The translations under genes were made by a program, and so were the position numbers. A model generated the notes under the pieces. It had not been told where the DNA came from. It was given only the letters and a program-made list of their open reading frames with translations, and searched no databases. Of a DNA stretch of 64,000 nucleotides, positions 17,815-26,151 are shown in pieces (position 1 is the stretch's first letter; each line of letters opens with the position of its first letter). Origin of the DNA: CAZBEL01 sp964628055 (lineage in GTDB: Bacteria > Fidelibacterota > Marinisomatia > Marinisomatales > TCS56); assembly GCA_964628055.1 (NCBI GenBank), contig CAZVNL010000001.1, positions 62,001-126,000 of the forward strand. The letters are read 5' to 3'.

Positions 17815-18216
17815 TTAGTGGGTGGTGAGAGTATAGCTCGATGAATCTGTATTTGTAGAATAATCCCATGTGTACTTATCGCCATCGGACCGTGTGTGGA
17901 CAATATAGCCTGTACCCGATGCAGATGAAGCTGGTGTATATGCCCAATTATCCGGGATTTCATCTAAGACTTCAGTCAGCAAGTTAGACGTCGTAGCAGA
18001 AGGAAACCGCTTTTTCCCACCTTTCGCCAGTTTATTGGTAGAGTAGATCATTAAACCAGCTTTGATGTTTCCAACCACGCCATTTTCAGTCTCTTCGTGT
18101 GCTGAACTCTGGAGGTCCTGGAACTTAGGTACGACCACTGCTGCCAGAATACCCAGGATCACGATGACCATAATGAGCTCGATCAGGGTGAAACCCTTGT
18201 TTTGTTTTAGGTTCAT
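17815..18216 (-). CDS. Type IV pilin, probable major pilin
   Basis: 133 residues from the ATG at 18216; a longer frame to 18255 exists, but AAAGGAG seven bases before the inner ATG and the short leader MNLKQNKG decide for it. After Gly8 comes FTLIELIMVIVILGILAAVVVPKFQDLQ, the canonical mature pilin N-terminus with Glu5. The head is small (about 100 residues), with no Cys pair, and ends in Ser/Thr-rich STNTDSSSYTLTTH, which could carry O-linked sugar. The very strong ribosome site and the stable terminator right after it suggest high expression, hence 'major' pilin. Its neighbours are two other pilins on the same strand. Confidence 0.85.
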   Translation of the reverse strand: MNLKQNKGFTLIELIMVIVILGILAAVVVPKFQDLQSSAHEETENGVVGNIKAGLMIYSTNKLAKGGKKRFPSATTSNLLTEVLDEIPDNWAYTPASSASGTGYIVHTRSDGDKYTWDYSTNTDSSSYTLTTH

Positions 18217-18271
18217 GTTATGTTCTCCTTTTTGACTATTTTTGTACAAACACATGTTTATGTTTTCACCC

Positions 18272-18784
18272 CTACGGGGTAAAGGTATTTTTAATATTGG
18301 TAAATTGAGGATCCTGAATGGTTATTGAAGGCTGTTGGGTAATCTTTAAAACCACGATACCTCCACTGCTAACGGTCCATTCAGCTGCACCAGGTGTTGT
18401 AGTACCCACCACATAATACTCATCATTGAAAGGTGACTTTGGAATGCCACCTGGAAAAATATTTTCAACTTTGATATTTTTAGTAGTTCCAAGACTATCA
18501 TACTCTATTATCGAAAGACCGGTCTTCAACGTATCACCTGAACTGGCAACAAAAGTAGCAATGGCGTTGGTTCCCACACCATTAGCAGCAACATCCTGAT
18601 ACGCCTTTAATATAGCACTGCCTATCGCATTTACATTATCAATAGATTTTGTTCCTTTAGCGCTTTGGGAGGTCTCCAAGTATTTGGGAATGGCAAAAGC
18701 CGCCAGGGTTCCCATAATAGCGGTAGTAACCACCAACTCCATCAGGGTGAACCCTCTACGATTTCTTTTCTTGTTGAATTTCAT
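18272..18784 (-). CDS. Type IV pilin-like protein
   Basis: 170 residues, first gene of the three-pilin cluster. The leader MKFNKKRNRRG is basic, then FTLMELVVTTAIMGTLAAFAIPKYLE with Glu at mature position 5. The head contains a region ending IVVLKITQQPSITIQDPQ. A small hairpin (ACCCC-TAC-GGGGT at 18268-18280) overlaps the stop codon and could weaken read-through into the major pilin gene 55 bases further down. A sigma-54-like promoter lies 54 bases upstream of its start. It shares the AIMGTLAA helix segment with the protein at 17308, suggesting they are sister minor pilins. Confidence 0.85.
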   Translation of the reverse strand: MKFNKKRNRRGFTLMELVVTTAIMGTLAAFAIPKYLETSQSAKGTKSIDNVNAIGSAILKAYQDVAANGVGTNAIATFVASSGDTLKTGLSIIEYDSLGTTKNIKVENIFPGGIPKSPFNDEYYVVGTTTPGAAEWTVSSGGIVVLKITQQPSITIQDPQFTNIKNTFTP

Positions 18785-18837
18785 GACTAATTTTTTCCTT
18801 CTCTTTAAGTCGCGTGAAAAATAACTGCATGAATTAG

Positions 18838-18853
18838 TACAATGATCATGCCA
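18838..18853 (-). promoter_or_regulatory. Sigma-54-like -24/-12 promoter for the pilin cluster
   Basis: On the minus strand the sequence TGGCATGATCATTGTA fits the sigma-54 consensus TGGCAC-N5-TTGCA with the correct spacing; the -24 GG is intact, and the -12 element reads TTGTA instead of TTGCA. Transcription would begin near 18826, about 42 bases before the ATG at 18784. A sigma-54 activator gene of the PilR/NtrC type is found at 23077 in the pilus operon, and pilin genes are classical PilR-sigma-54 targets. The -12 deviation keeps this below certainty. Confidence 0.45.
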
Positions 18854-19112
18854 AACTCTTTTTATCTTCGGTATATACTTTTTTCTCTATTCTTTCGTAA
18901 TAAATATTGTAACGAATCGCTACACCCCTTTGCTCTATTATGTAACACCAATATCCATCAAGTGTACTTCGATTTCAACTCGAAATTGGATTTTTCTCAC
19001 CAACATGGGTAAGAATCTACTTAATTTTACCAGACTGCATATTCAAGCAATTCTTCCTGCGTGCATCCTCAAGGTAACTTATATTAACTTCTTTCATTCC
19101 ATAAAATTAAAA

Positions 19113-19574
19113 ATGAACCGCCAAAGTGCCACCCTTGTATCTCGCATACCGCGACGTTTTATGAAATTCGCCATTGTTGGTTTTTCCGGCGTCGTGGTTA
19201 ATGAAGCCATAACTGCTCTTACTTTATGGTTCGGTGGTAAAATTAATGCCCATATTCTAAGAACCAATCTCGCCGTATTTATGGGATGGGCCACATCGGT
19301 AATCAGCAACTTCTTACTTAACTATTACTGGACCTGGAAGGATCGCCCACGAGTACACGCCACAAAGTTGCTAACCAAATTAGGCGCATATTACGTGACG
19401 GCTACGGCAGCCCTGGTTATCCAGGCGACCATTGTAAATATAATGGCCCACTTATTAGGTTGGCAAACCATTCGTATCCTCCTATATAACCTGTTGGGTA
19501 TGGCTGGGGGTACGCTTATTAATTTTCTATTAGCTGACAAGTGGGTATTTCGTTTCCACGATTCCTCTGAATAA
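19113..19574 (+). CDS. GtrA family membrane protein
   Basis: 153 residues from the ATG at 19113; the open frame extends upstream to 18930, but that part is unlike the family. The sequence RFMKFAIVGFSGVVVNEAIT, then NFLLNYYWTWKDR and LINFLLADKWVF are the GtrA (PF04138) hallmarks, with four membrane segments. GtrA-like proteins are thought to move undecaprenyl-phosphate-linked sugars across the inner membrane or to act with a polyprenyl-phosphate glycosyltransferase. Upstream there is no obvious ribosome site, so the exact start is uncertain. The neighbouring ligase-like gene at 19682 follows on the same strand. Confidence 0.85.
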   Translation: MNRQSATLVSRIPRRFMKFAIVGFSGVVVNEAITALTLWFGGKINAHILRTNLAVFMGWATSVISNFLLNYYWTWKDRPRVHATKLLTKLGAYYVTATAALVIQATIVNIMAHLLGWQTIRILLYNLLGMAGGTLINFLLADKWVFRFHDSSE

Positions 19575-19681
19575 TCTCTTTAGATCGGGTTTCACCCCTA
19601 ATTATTACACTTATCCCGCCTTTCTCAACAAATCCTGGGCTAAACTTCCCTTGGTGAAAGCAGTATTAATTGTTTAGGCTC

Positions 19682-21709
19682 ATGAGTAAGCAGAATTATC
19701 GTTCTCTCACTCTCTGGGGTATGATTTTGTTAGTGGTAACCGTTCCCCTCACTTACTCCAATAAATTGTTTGAGTTTAGCATTTACCCAAAATTAATAGC
19801 GATGAACTCCATCCTCCTGGTCTTGACAACCATCTGGATTATAAACCTAATTAGAAAAAATAAGGTTACTCTACCTTCCTCTCCCCTACTGCTTCCCATT
19901 GTATTTTACGTAGTAGTAAACTTGCTTTCCATTCGCCAGGCTGTTAACCTTAATTCCAGTCTCTATGTGATAAGTTTCTTACTCATGCTGGTCATCCTCT
20001 TTTATTTTGTTTTTAACAACGTAAGTCTTGACCTGCTACCCCAGCTATTACCTTTTGCGGCCCTTTCCGGTTTAGTTGCTGCTCTTATTGGGATTGCTCA
20101 ATATCTTGGCTGGGGTTTTTACTGGATTCCATCAACTGGTTTACCCAGTTCTACCTTCGCTTACCGTAACATGGCCGCCATGGTCATGGTCATGTTGATT
20201 CCCGTGGGAGGGTGGTGCTTTCTAACCGCGCGTGGTCTCCTTAAGGAATTCATCTGGGGATTGGTAACAATCAGCATGGCCATATTTCTTTTGTATACTC
20301 GAACCCGGGGCGCCTGGTTAGGTCTTTTAGGAGCTATCTTATTAACCCTGGCACTCATCTTCTTTGTGCGAAAATCCCGACCGGAACTATTCGCAAAATT
20401 AAAAACCGTTTATTTCACTCGTTCTAAATCGCGACTTACGCTCCTATTTATTATCCTGCTTTTAGTCATGTCGCAGATTCCCCCCAGTGACCAGGTGGCC
20501 CAATCCTTGGGAGGCCGCAAAGCAAGCGGGGTTTTTGCCACGAGTGTATCCATTTTCCAGGAAGGAGGGGGCAGTGGTCGCCTGATACTGTGGCAACACA
20601 TTAGTGAAATGTTACGTAATGACTATATCTGGCTTACGGGGGTGGGATTGGGCAATTACCAATACCACTATCCTAAATATAGCGACGGTTTCTTAGCCAA
20701 TATTCACTCCCTTGCCGATCGACCACACAACGACTATTTGTGGATCTGGACCGAAACGGGAATCATGGGTCTAATCACTTACCTTTGGCTCATCGGTACC
20801 GTATTGGCTATGGCTTTAAAGATAATCCGCACAACCACACGCCCTCCACTCATCGCACTCACAATACTAAGTCTCGCCAGCATTACCGCTATCCTGGGGC
20901 ATGCTTTTTTCAGCTTCCCGAAAGAACGGATCACCCCTTCCATGTTGCTTTGGATGAATTTTGCGATTATCGGCATTGTCTATAATGCCGTAAGGCAGGA
21001 AACAATCCCTTCCTCACTCGAACCAAGCCACTCAATCCGGTACCTTAAAATCTGGGGGTTAGTATTGGTCGGCAGTTTTTTCGCCATCGCACTATGGTCA
21101 ACTGAACTTAGCCGTCGTTGGTTGCTACACGACTACCATTTCCAGAGCGCCCAACAAGATAATGTGGACGAAAACTACACCGCTGCTTTGCAAGAAATTA
21201 CCAAGGCTGAATCCTACGGGCATCTCAATTACCGAACGCCTTTCTTAGAAGGCGTCATCCACACGAAACTTAAACACTACACGGCCGCCATTAGGGCCTA
21301 TGAACACTGTCTACGCGAAAACCCCACTTACGTTAATGCATTGTATAATTTAGGCGTAACCTACTACAAAATAGGGGAATATGGGAAAGCCGGCGAATAC
21401 TTCCTCAACGCCATTACCATTGATCCCACTTTCTACAGCGCTCACATTAATTTAGCGGCGATACTCCAACGCCTGGAAATGTACCCGGAGGCCATTTACG
21501 AGTATAACCGCGCCTTAGAAATACAACCAGAATCGGAGGATACTTATAACAACCTGGGGGTCATCCACGCCCGTCTTGGCGAATTGGATCAAGCGTCGGA
21601 GATGTTCCGACGAGTACTGGCAATAAATCCCGAGAACGAAAAGGCCAAATCGTATTTAAACCAGCTGAGGATTAGGGCAGACCATCCTCAGCCGGCCACT
21701 AAACAATAG
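19682..21709 (+). CDS. O-antigen ligase / oligosaccharyltransferase-like protein with TPRs
   Basis: 675 residues from the ATG at 19682 (a TTG four codons upstream is less likely). The first 460 residues hold about 12 membrane segments; the middle has the Wzy_C ligase region, with TRTRGAWLGLL near 205-215, a large periplasmic loop (ILWQHISEMLRNDYIWLTG, then GLGNYQYHYPKYSD and the ADRPHNDYLWIWTETG motif near 345-360), typical of WaaL/PglL-like transferases, where the HNDYL His is conserved. The C-terminal 190 residues form about four TPRs. WaaL moves O-antigen to lipid A, PglL/PilO-type enzymes move glycans onto pilins; sequence alone does not choose between them. Confidence 0.75.
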   Translation: MSKQNYRSLTLWGMILLVVTVPLTYSNKLFEFSIYPKLIAMNSILLVLTTIWIINLIRKNKVTLPSSPLLLPIVFYVVVNLLSIRQAVNLNSSLYVISFLLMLVILFYFVFNNVSLDLLPQLLPFAALSGLVAALIGIAQYLGWGFYWIPSTGLPSSTFAYRNMAAMVMVMLIPVGGWCFLTARGLLKEFIWGLVTISMAIFLLYTRTRGAWLGLLGAILLTLALIFFVRKSRPELFAKLKTVYFTRSKSRLTLLFIILLLVMSQIPPSDQVAQSLGGRKASGVFATSVSIFQEGGGSGRLILWQHISEMLRNDYIWLTGVGLGNYQYHYPKYSDGFLANIHSLADRPHNDYLWIWTETGIMGLITYLWLIGTVLAMALKIIRTTTRPPLIALTILSLASITAILGHAFFSFPKERITPSMLLWMNFAIIGIVYNAVRQETIPSSLEPSHSIRYLKIWGLVLVGSFFAIALWSTELSRRWLLHDYHFQSAQQDNVDENYTAALQEITKAESYGHLNYRTPFLEGVIHTKLKHYTAAIRAYEHCLRENPTYVNALYNLGVTYYKIGEYGKAGEYFLNAITIDPTFYSAHINLAAILQRLEMYPEAIYEYNRALEIQPESEDTYNNLGVIHARLGELDQASEMFRRVLAINPENEKAKSYLNQLRIRADHPQPATKQ

Positions 21710-21712
21710 CTT

Positions 21713-21859
21713 TTATCCCGGTTCGGTAAACAGGAGGATATAAAGGAAAATTCCGAATCCAGCCATTATAATAAAATAAATCCAGGAGGGGTACTGTTTA
21801 TGCATAAAGGTATGTAACAGGTCCTGTTCCTCGGTGTTTTTTTCAACAGATGTATTCAT
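21713..21859 (-). CDS. Small single-TM protein downstream of pilC
   Basis: A 48-residue frame starting MNTSVEKNTEEQDLLHTFMH, with a polar acidic N-terminus, then one hydrophobic segment (about 26-44, WIYFIIMAGFGIFLYILLF) and a short tail. It starts nine bases after the pilC stop codon and on the same strand, so it would be the last gene of the pilus operon. There is no clear Shine-Dalgarno sequence. It may be a small membrane subunit of the machine or a chance frame; the membrane-like design and operon position argue for the former. Confidence 0.5.
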   Translation of the reverse strand: MNTSVEKNTEEQDLLHTFMHKQYPSWIYFIIMAGFGIFLYILLFTEPG

Positions 21860-21868
21860 AATGGTAAC

Positions 21869-23077
21869 TCAAAATGCGCTGTACATGGACCACATGGGGA
21901 GGAAAATACCTAGGGCAATTAATAACAAGAACGCTCCCATAACCACGGTCATCAAGGGTTCAATCATCGTGGATAGCCGCTTGATTAAACCATCAACTTC
22001 CTCATCGTACTGAATGGCAATATTGTGAAGCATTTCATCAAGGGCGCCCGATTGCTCACCAACGCTGATCATCTTTAACGTCATGGGAGGGAAATACTTA
22101 CTGGAGGCTAAGGCTGTAGCCAAAGCTATACCTTCCTCAACTTTTTCCCGGGCTTTGGAAATGTCACTACCTACCCAGAGATTCCCCACCGTCTTCTCAG
22201 CCGTTTCCATGGCCGAGATGATCTGAATCCCACCTCGACTAAGGGTTTCCATCATGTGGGCAAAACGAGCAATGGTACTTTTTAAAACGATCAATTTAAA
22301 AATCGGTAACTTGAGTTTGAGTCCATCCAAAACCCATTGGCCTTTAGGAGTACGTAAAAAGTAAATCAAACCAGTTACAACTACAATAGTAATGATGAGG
22401 GTGATTAACCAGTATTCGGTGACGGCGCTATTGATGCCGATGAGGATTCGCGTGGGCAAGGGTAACGCCACTCCCTGGGCTTCAAACATGTTGGCAAATT
22501 TGGGTATCACGAAAAGAATCGCGGCCGTAAAAGCCAGGATTAAGGCGCAAAAAACAATGATCGGGTAGCGCATGGCCGATTTAACATTAGATACGACCTG
22601 GATTTCGTGCCCGATGAATTCTGAAAGGCGCTTCAAAATCGTATCTAAAACACCAGCTTTCTCCCCTGCCTCAATCATGTTGGAGTATAACATAGAAAAA
22701 ACGCGCGGATATTTTTTCATGGCTTGAGAAAGGGAAGAACCACTATTTAATTGATCCACCAAAGAACGGATAATCTCCTGCATCTTGGGAGTTTCTGCCT
22801 GGTCAATGAGGGCTTCTAAGCAGGTAAGTAGAGGAACCCCGGCATCCAACATGATGGAAAGCTGGGTAGTAAAATGCTCCACTTCCCGGGGGTGGACCTT
22901 ACGACGCGTTTGTAACCATCTATCCAGGTTAAAGTGCTCTTTTTTCTCTTTCACCGAAAGCACCATTTCATTACGACTTTCAGCCGTCTCATAGACTTCA
23001 AATTTATTCTCGGCCTCGATCACTTGTTCTAAGACTGTGCCGTCTTCGGTAACTAAACGACACTCAAACTCGGGCAT
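21869..23077 (-). CDS. pilC: Type IV pilus inner-membrane platform protein PilC
   Basis: 402 residues, the usual PilC/GspF length. An N-terminal domain (MPEFECRLVTEDGTVLEQVIEA) is followed by two T2SSF repeats at about 66-190 and 270-392, each starting with a F-T/A-H-x-x-x-x-x-x-GG/AGVP motif (EHFTTQLSIMLDAGVPLL; IARFAHMMETLSRGGIQI) and with membrane helices near 170-200, 220-245 and 375-400. PilC is the rotor-like partner of the PilB and PilT motors in the inner membrane. The start codon overlaps the stop of the activator gene by one base (TAATG), so expression is coupled. Confidence 0.93.
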   Translation of the reverse strand: MPEFECRLVTEDGTVLEQVIEAENKFEVYETAESRNEMVLSVKEKKEHFNLDRWLQTRRKVHPREVEHFTTQLSIMLDAGVPLLTCLEALIDQAETPKMQEIIRSLVDQLNSGSSLSQAMKKYPRVFSMLYSNMIEAGEKAGVLDTILKRLSEFIGHEIQVVSNVKSAMRYPIIVFCALILAFTAAILFVIPKFANMFEAQGVALPLPTRILIGINSAVTEYWLITLIITIVVVTGLIYFLRTPKGQWVLDGLKLKLPIFKLIVLKSTIARFAHMMETLSRGGIQIISAMETAEKTVGNLWVGSDISKAREKVEEGIALATALASSKYFPPMTLKMISVGEQSGALDEMLHNIAIQYDEEVDGLIKRLSTMIEPLMTVVMGAFLLLIALGIFLPMWSMYSAF

Positions 23078-24465
23078 TAATCGCTCCCTCTATGAGCAAT
23101 TCCATATTTTTCTAATTTCCGATAGAGCGCCGTTCGCGAGATTTCTAACCGCGCTGCTACCCGGCTGATGTTGCCATCCAACCGTTCCATAGCTCGAGTT
23201 ATGGTTTGTTTTTCCACTTCTTTGAGAGGTCGTATTTCATCATCAGAAATCGCCGGAACCGTGCCTTCCTCCGTTGGGAGCGTCATAGGTTCCACGACGG
23301 GCTGGACATCTTTCCAATCTAATTGCTGACTCTCTGAATGAAACACAATTCGTGTAAGAATGTTCTCCAATTCCCGCACATTTCCTAAGAAGGACAAGGC
23401 GCGTAAATTTTCGATCAAGTCCCATGAAATTGACTTAACAATCTGCGGGTTTTTCTGGATGAATTTACCCAAAATATGAAGTGTAAGTAAGGGAATATCT
23501 TCCGGGCGTTCCCGTAAGTTTGGTAGCCGGAGAGGGATTACATTCAATCGATGGTGCAAATCCGCGCGGAATTTCTTTTCTTTGATCAACCCCGATAAAT
23601 CTTGGTTGGTAGCTGCTAAAATCCGGATGTCAATCTTCGTGGGGTTCGTACTGCCCAGGCGTTCCAACTTTTGTGTTTCGAGGACCCTTAACAGTTTCGC
23701 TTGCAAGGACAGGGGCATGTCGCCAATTTCATCGAGAAACAACGTTCCCTTATGGGCTAGCTCAAATTTACCTTTCTTTGTCTGGTTAGCTCCCGTGAAA
23801 GCACCCTTTTCAAACCCAAAGAGCTCGCTTTCCAATAGGTCTTGGGGTATGGCAGCACAGTTAACCGCCAAAAAGGGTTTTTCACTTCGAACGCTTAAAT
23901 CGTGAATACTGCGAGCGACTAACTCCTTACCGCTACCGCTGCCACCGGTTATTAAGACCGTAAAATCGGTTTGAGCGACCTTCGCAATTTGTTTGTAAAT
24001 AGATAGCATCGACTGGCCATTGCCAATAAACTGGTGAAAACCATTGGGCCGTAAGTAAGGTCGAAAGTCCGCTGACAAATAGGAGTTAAACTCATGGTAG
24101 CGCTCCAAGCGCTCCATAAGATCTGCCATACGATCTGGTGATTGCCCCAGGGAAACCACGGCGAAAAGCTGGTCGTTGTCCAAACTAAGTTTGCTACTTA
24201 CGGTTTTTGCATCAGTGAGCACAATGAGGGGAATTTGGGAACTGATGTTGTTCAACTTCCGCTGGAAGCGATGGAAATAGGATTCTACCAGGGACCAATC
24301 CGTCCAAACTACCGAATAAGTTTCCACCGCCGCGTATCCCAGGGTCGTGATCCAATCGGTACATACGGTTACTTCACAGCCTTTATCTCGAAGGTATTTA
24401 GATAAGGAATCCAGCCATTTACTACTGCGCTTATTCCGAGGATTCTTACCGATGAGAAACAGCAT
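23077..24465 (-). CDS. Sigma-54-dependent activator (PilR/NtrC-like) with degenerate receiver
   Basis: 462 residues. The first 130 form a receiver-like domain that lacks the acidic pair after the first strand (MLFLIGKNP instead of an IDD motif), though an Asp (VVWTDWS at 56) sits near the usual phospho-site, so phosphorylation is doubtful. The AAA+ domain (about 145-370) has Walker A GGSGSGKE at 174-181, the sigma-54 contact GAFTGA at 221-226, Walker B TLFLDEIGD at 241-249 and GNVRELEN near 361. The Fis-type helix-turn-helix lies at 431-455 (NISRVAARLEISRTALYRKL). No cognate kinase gene is adjacent. The pilin promoter at 18838 is a plausible target. Confidence 0.9.
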   Translation of the reverse strand: MLFLIGKNPRNKRSSKWLDSLSKYLRDKGCEVTVCTDWITTLGYAAVETYSVVWTDWSLVESYFHRFQRKLNNISSQIPLIVLTDAKTVSSKLSLDNDQLFAVVSLGQSPDRMADLMERLERYHEFNSYLSADFRPYLRPNGFHQFIGNGQSMLSIYKQIAKVAQTDFTVLITGGSGSGKELVARSIHDLSVRSEKPFLAVNCAAIPQDLLESELFGFEKGAFTGANQTKKGKFELAHKGTLFLDEIGDMPLSLQAKLLRVLETQKLERLGSTNPTKIDIRILAATNQDLSGLIKEKKFRADLHHRLNVIPLRLPNLRERPEDIPLLTLHILGKFIQKNPQIVKSISWDLIENLRALSFLGNVRELENILTRIVFHSESQQLDWKDVQPVVEPMTLPTEEGTVPAISDDEIRPLKEVEKQTITRAMERLDGNISRVAARLEISRTALYRKLEKYGIAHRGSD

Positions 24466-24490
24466 CTGAAAAATTGAAACTTTCGATTGC

Positions 24491-26140
24491 TTAGGCCAAG
24501 GTGACCCGAATCATTTCTTCAATTGACGTTTTGCCCTGTTTAACGTAATAATGGGCGGTTTGCCGGAGGGTACGCATGCCATTTTTCACCGCGGCCTTAT
24601 GAATTTCCGACGCCGTGGCGTGTTTGTTTACCAGGTCAGAAATTTCTTCGTTAGGAATTAGCAGTTCATAAATCCCCGCCCGGCCAAAATAGCCTGAATT
24701 CTTACAGTGCACACACCCAACCGGTTTGAAAAAAGTACCCTCCGTATCCGCGGCTAAATCCATCATGGCTAACTGATGTTTATTGGGGTCGGTCGGCACT
24801 TTACAACGTGGGCACAATAGTCGAATCAACCGTTGGGCAAGGATGGCGCGAATGCTAGAACTCACTAAGAAAGCATCAATACCCATATCGATAATCCGTG
24901 TGTAAGTCGACGCTGCATCGTTCGTATGAATCGTGCTGAAAACCAGGTGTCCGGTGAGGGCGGCGCGGATGGCCAGTTCAATGGTTTCCACGTCGCGCAT
25001 TTCACCCACCATGATGATGTCCGGGTCCTGGCGCAACATGGAACGCAGCGCCGCCGAAAACGTCAACCCCGCTTTAGTGTTAACTTGCCCTTGATTGATG
25101 TTATCCAACTGATATTCAATGGGATCCTCAATGGTCATGATATTCACTTCAACAGTATTAATGATGTTAAGGGTAGCATACAGGGTCGTTGTTTTACCAC
25201 TCCCTGTGGGACCACAAACAATAATAATACCATTGGGTAATTGAATTGCCTCCCGCCATTGCTTTAAAGTATCCTCCAAAAAGCCCAGTTTGTGGAGCTC
25301 AATCCGCCCCCGGCTTTCATCTAAGATACGCATAACTGCTTTTTCGCCGTTGACGGCGGGAAAAGTAGACGCACGCACATCCACCGTTTTATTACCGATT
25401 GTATGACTGAAACGCCCGTCTTGTGGTTTACGCGATTCGGCAATATCCATGTCGGCCATGATTTTGATTCGGGATATGAGCGGGGCCATCGATTCCTTGG
25501 GAATCGTATAATACTGTTGCAGAACGCCATCCACACGGAAACGAATCCGCACGTCCTCGCGCCGCGGCTCAATATGAATATCACTGGCCCCCATTTTGAT
25601 GGCTTCATTAAACAACATATCGACGGCTTCGATAATTTCGGTTTCTTCATCGATTTCTCGGGAAACGACCCGCGCCATTTTATCCGTACGGCCACCGGTC
25701 TTAGCCACGTATTTCGCGGCGCTGTAAAAAAGGTCAATCGCCTGTTCAATATCACTCTCGGTAGCCATCACCAGATTGATTTCTTTTCCCGTCTTCTGAG
25801 CTAAATCATCAATGACCTCCACATTCAACGGGTCTGTAGTGGCTATCGCCAAGGAATTATCCAGCGTGTAAAGGGGCATTATTTTGAATTTCAAGGCCGT
25901 TTTTTCATCGACGAGATCCAGAACCGAGCTCTGAACCTCATAAGACATTAAATCCAGGTAAGGTAACCCTAACTGATCGCTGAGAGCCTCAGCCATCTGC
26001 TTCTCCGTTACCAGCCCCATGGAAAGGATAGCCTTCCCTAAATAGACGTTATGGTCCCGTTTATATTGTAACGCTTCTTCTAATTGATGTTCATCGATTA
26101 AACCGGCATCAATTAATAATTGTCCTAACTGTTTTGCCAC
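24491..26140 (-). CDS. pilB: Type IV pilus assembly ATPase PilB
   Basis: 549 residues from a GTG at 26140 preceded by AAGGAG; the longer open frame (to 26344) runs into pilD and is not real. It has an N-terminal MshEN/GspE_N region (1-150), Walker A GPTGSGKTT at 310-318, Asp box IEDPIEY at 337-343, Walker B DIIMVGEMRD at 374-383, His box TGHLVFSTIHTNDA at 396-409, and a four-cysteine zinc site (CPRC at 443-446, CVHC at 476-479). This is the full set for the extension ATPase that powers pilin polymerisation through PilC at the inner membrane. It is followed by the activator and PilC genes. Confidence 0.95.
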   Translation of the reverse strand: MAKQLGQLLIDAGLIDEHQLEEALQYKRDHNVYLGKAILSMGLVTEKQMAEALSDQLGLPYLDLMSYEVQSSVLDLVDEKTALKFKIMPLYTLDNSLAIATTDPLNVEVIDDLAQKTGKEINLVMATESDIEQAIDLFYSAAKYVAKTGGRTDKMARVVSREIDEETEIIEAVDMLFNEAIKMGASDIHIEPRREDVRIRFRVDGVLQQYYTIPKESMAPLISRIKIMADMDIAESRKPQDGRFSHTIGNKTVDVRASTFPAVNGEKAVMRILDESRGRIELHKLGFLEDTLKQWREAIQLPNGIIIVCGPTGSGKTTTLYATLNIINTVEVNIMTIEDPIEYQLDNINQGQVNTKAGLTFSAALRSMLRQDPDIIMVGEMRDVETIELAIRAALTGHLVFSTIHTNDAASTYTRIIDMGIDAFLVSSSIRAILAQRLIRLLCPRCKVPTDPNKHQLAMMDLAADTEGTFFKPVGCVHCKNSGYFGRAGIYELLIPNEEISDLVNKHATASEIHKAAVKNGMRTLRQTAHYYVKQGKTSIEEMIRVTLA

Positions 26141-26151
26141 GCATACTCTCC

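Noticed and set aside
18930..19112. 61-codon upstream extension of the GtrA gene
   Set aside because: The extension is unlike the family; GtrA proteins start close to the RF-x-KFxxVG motif.
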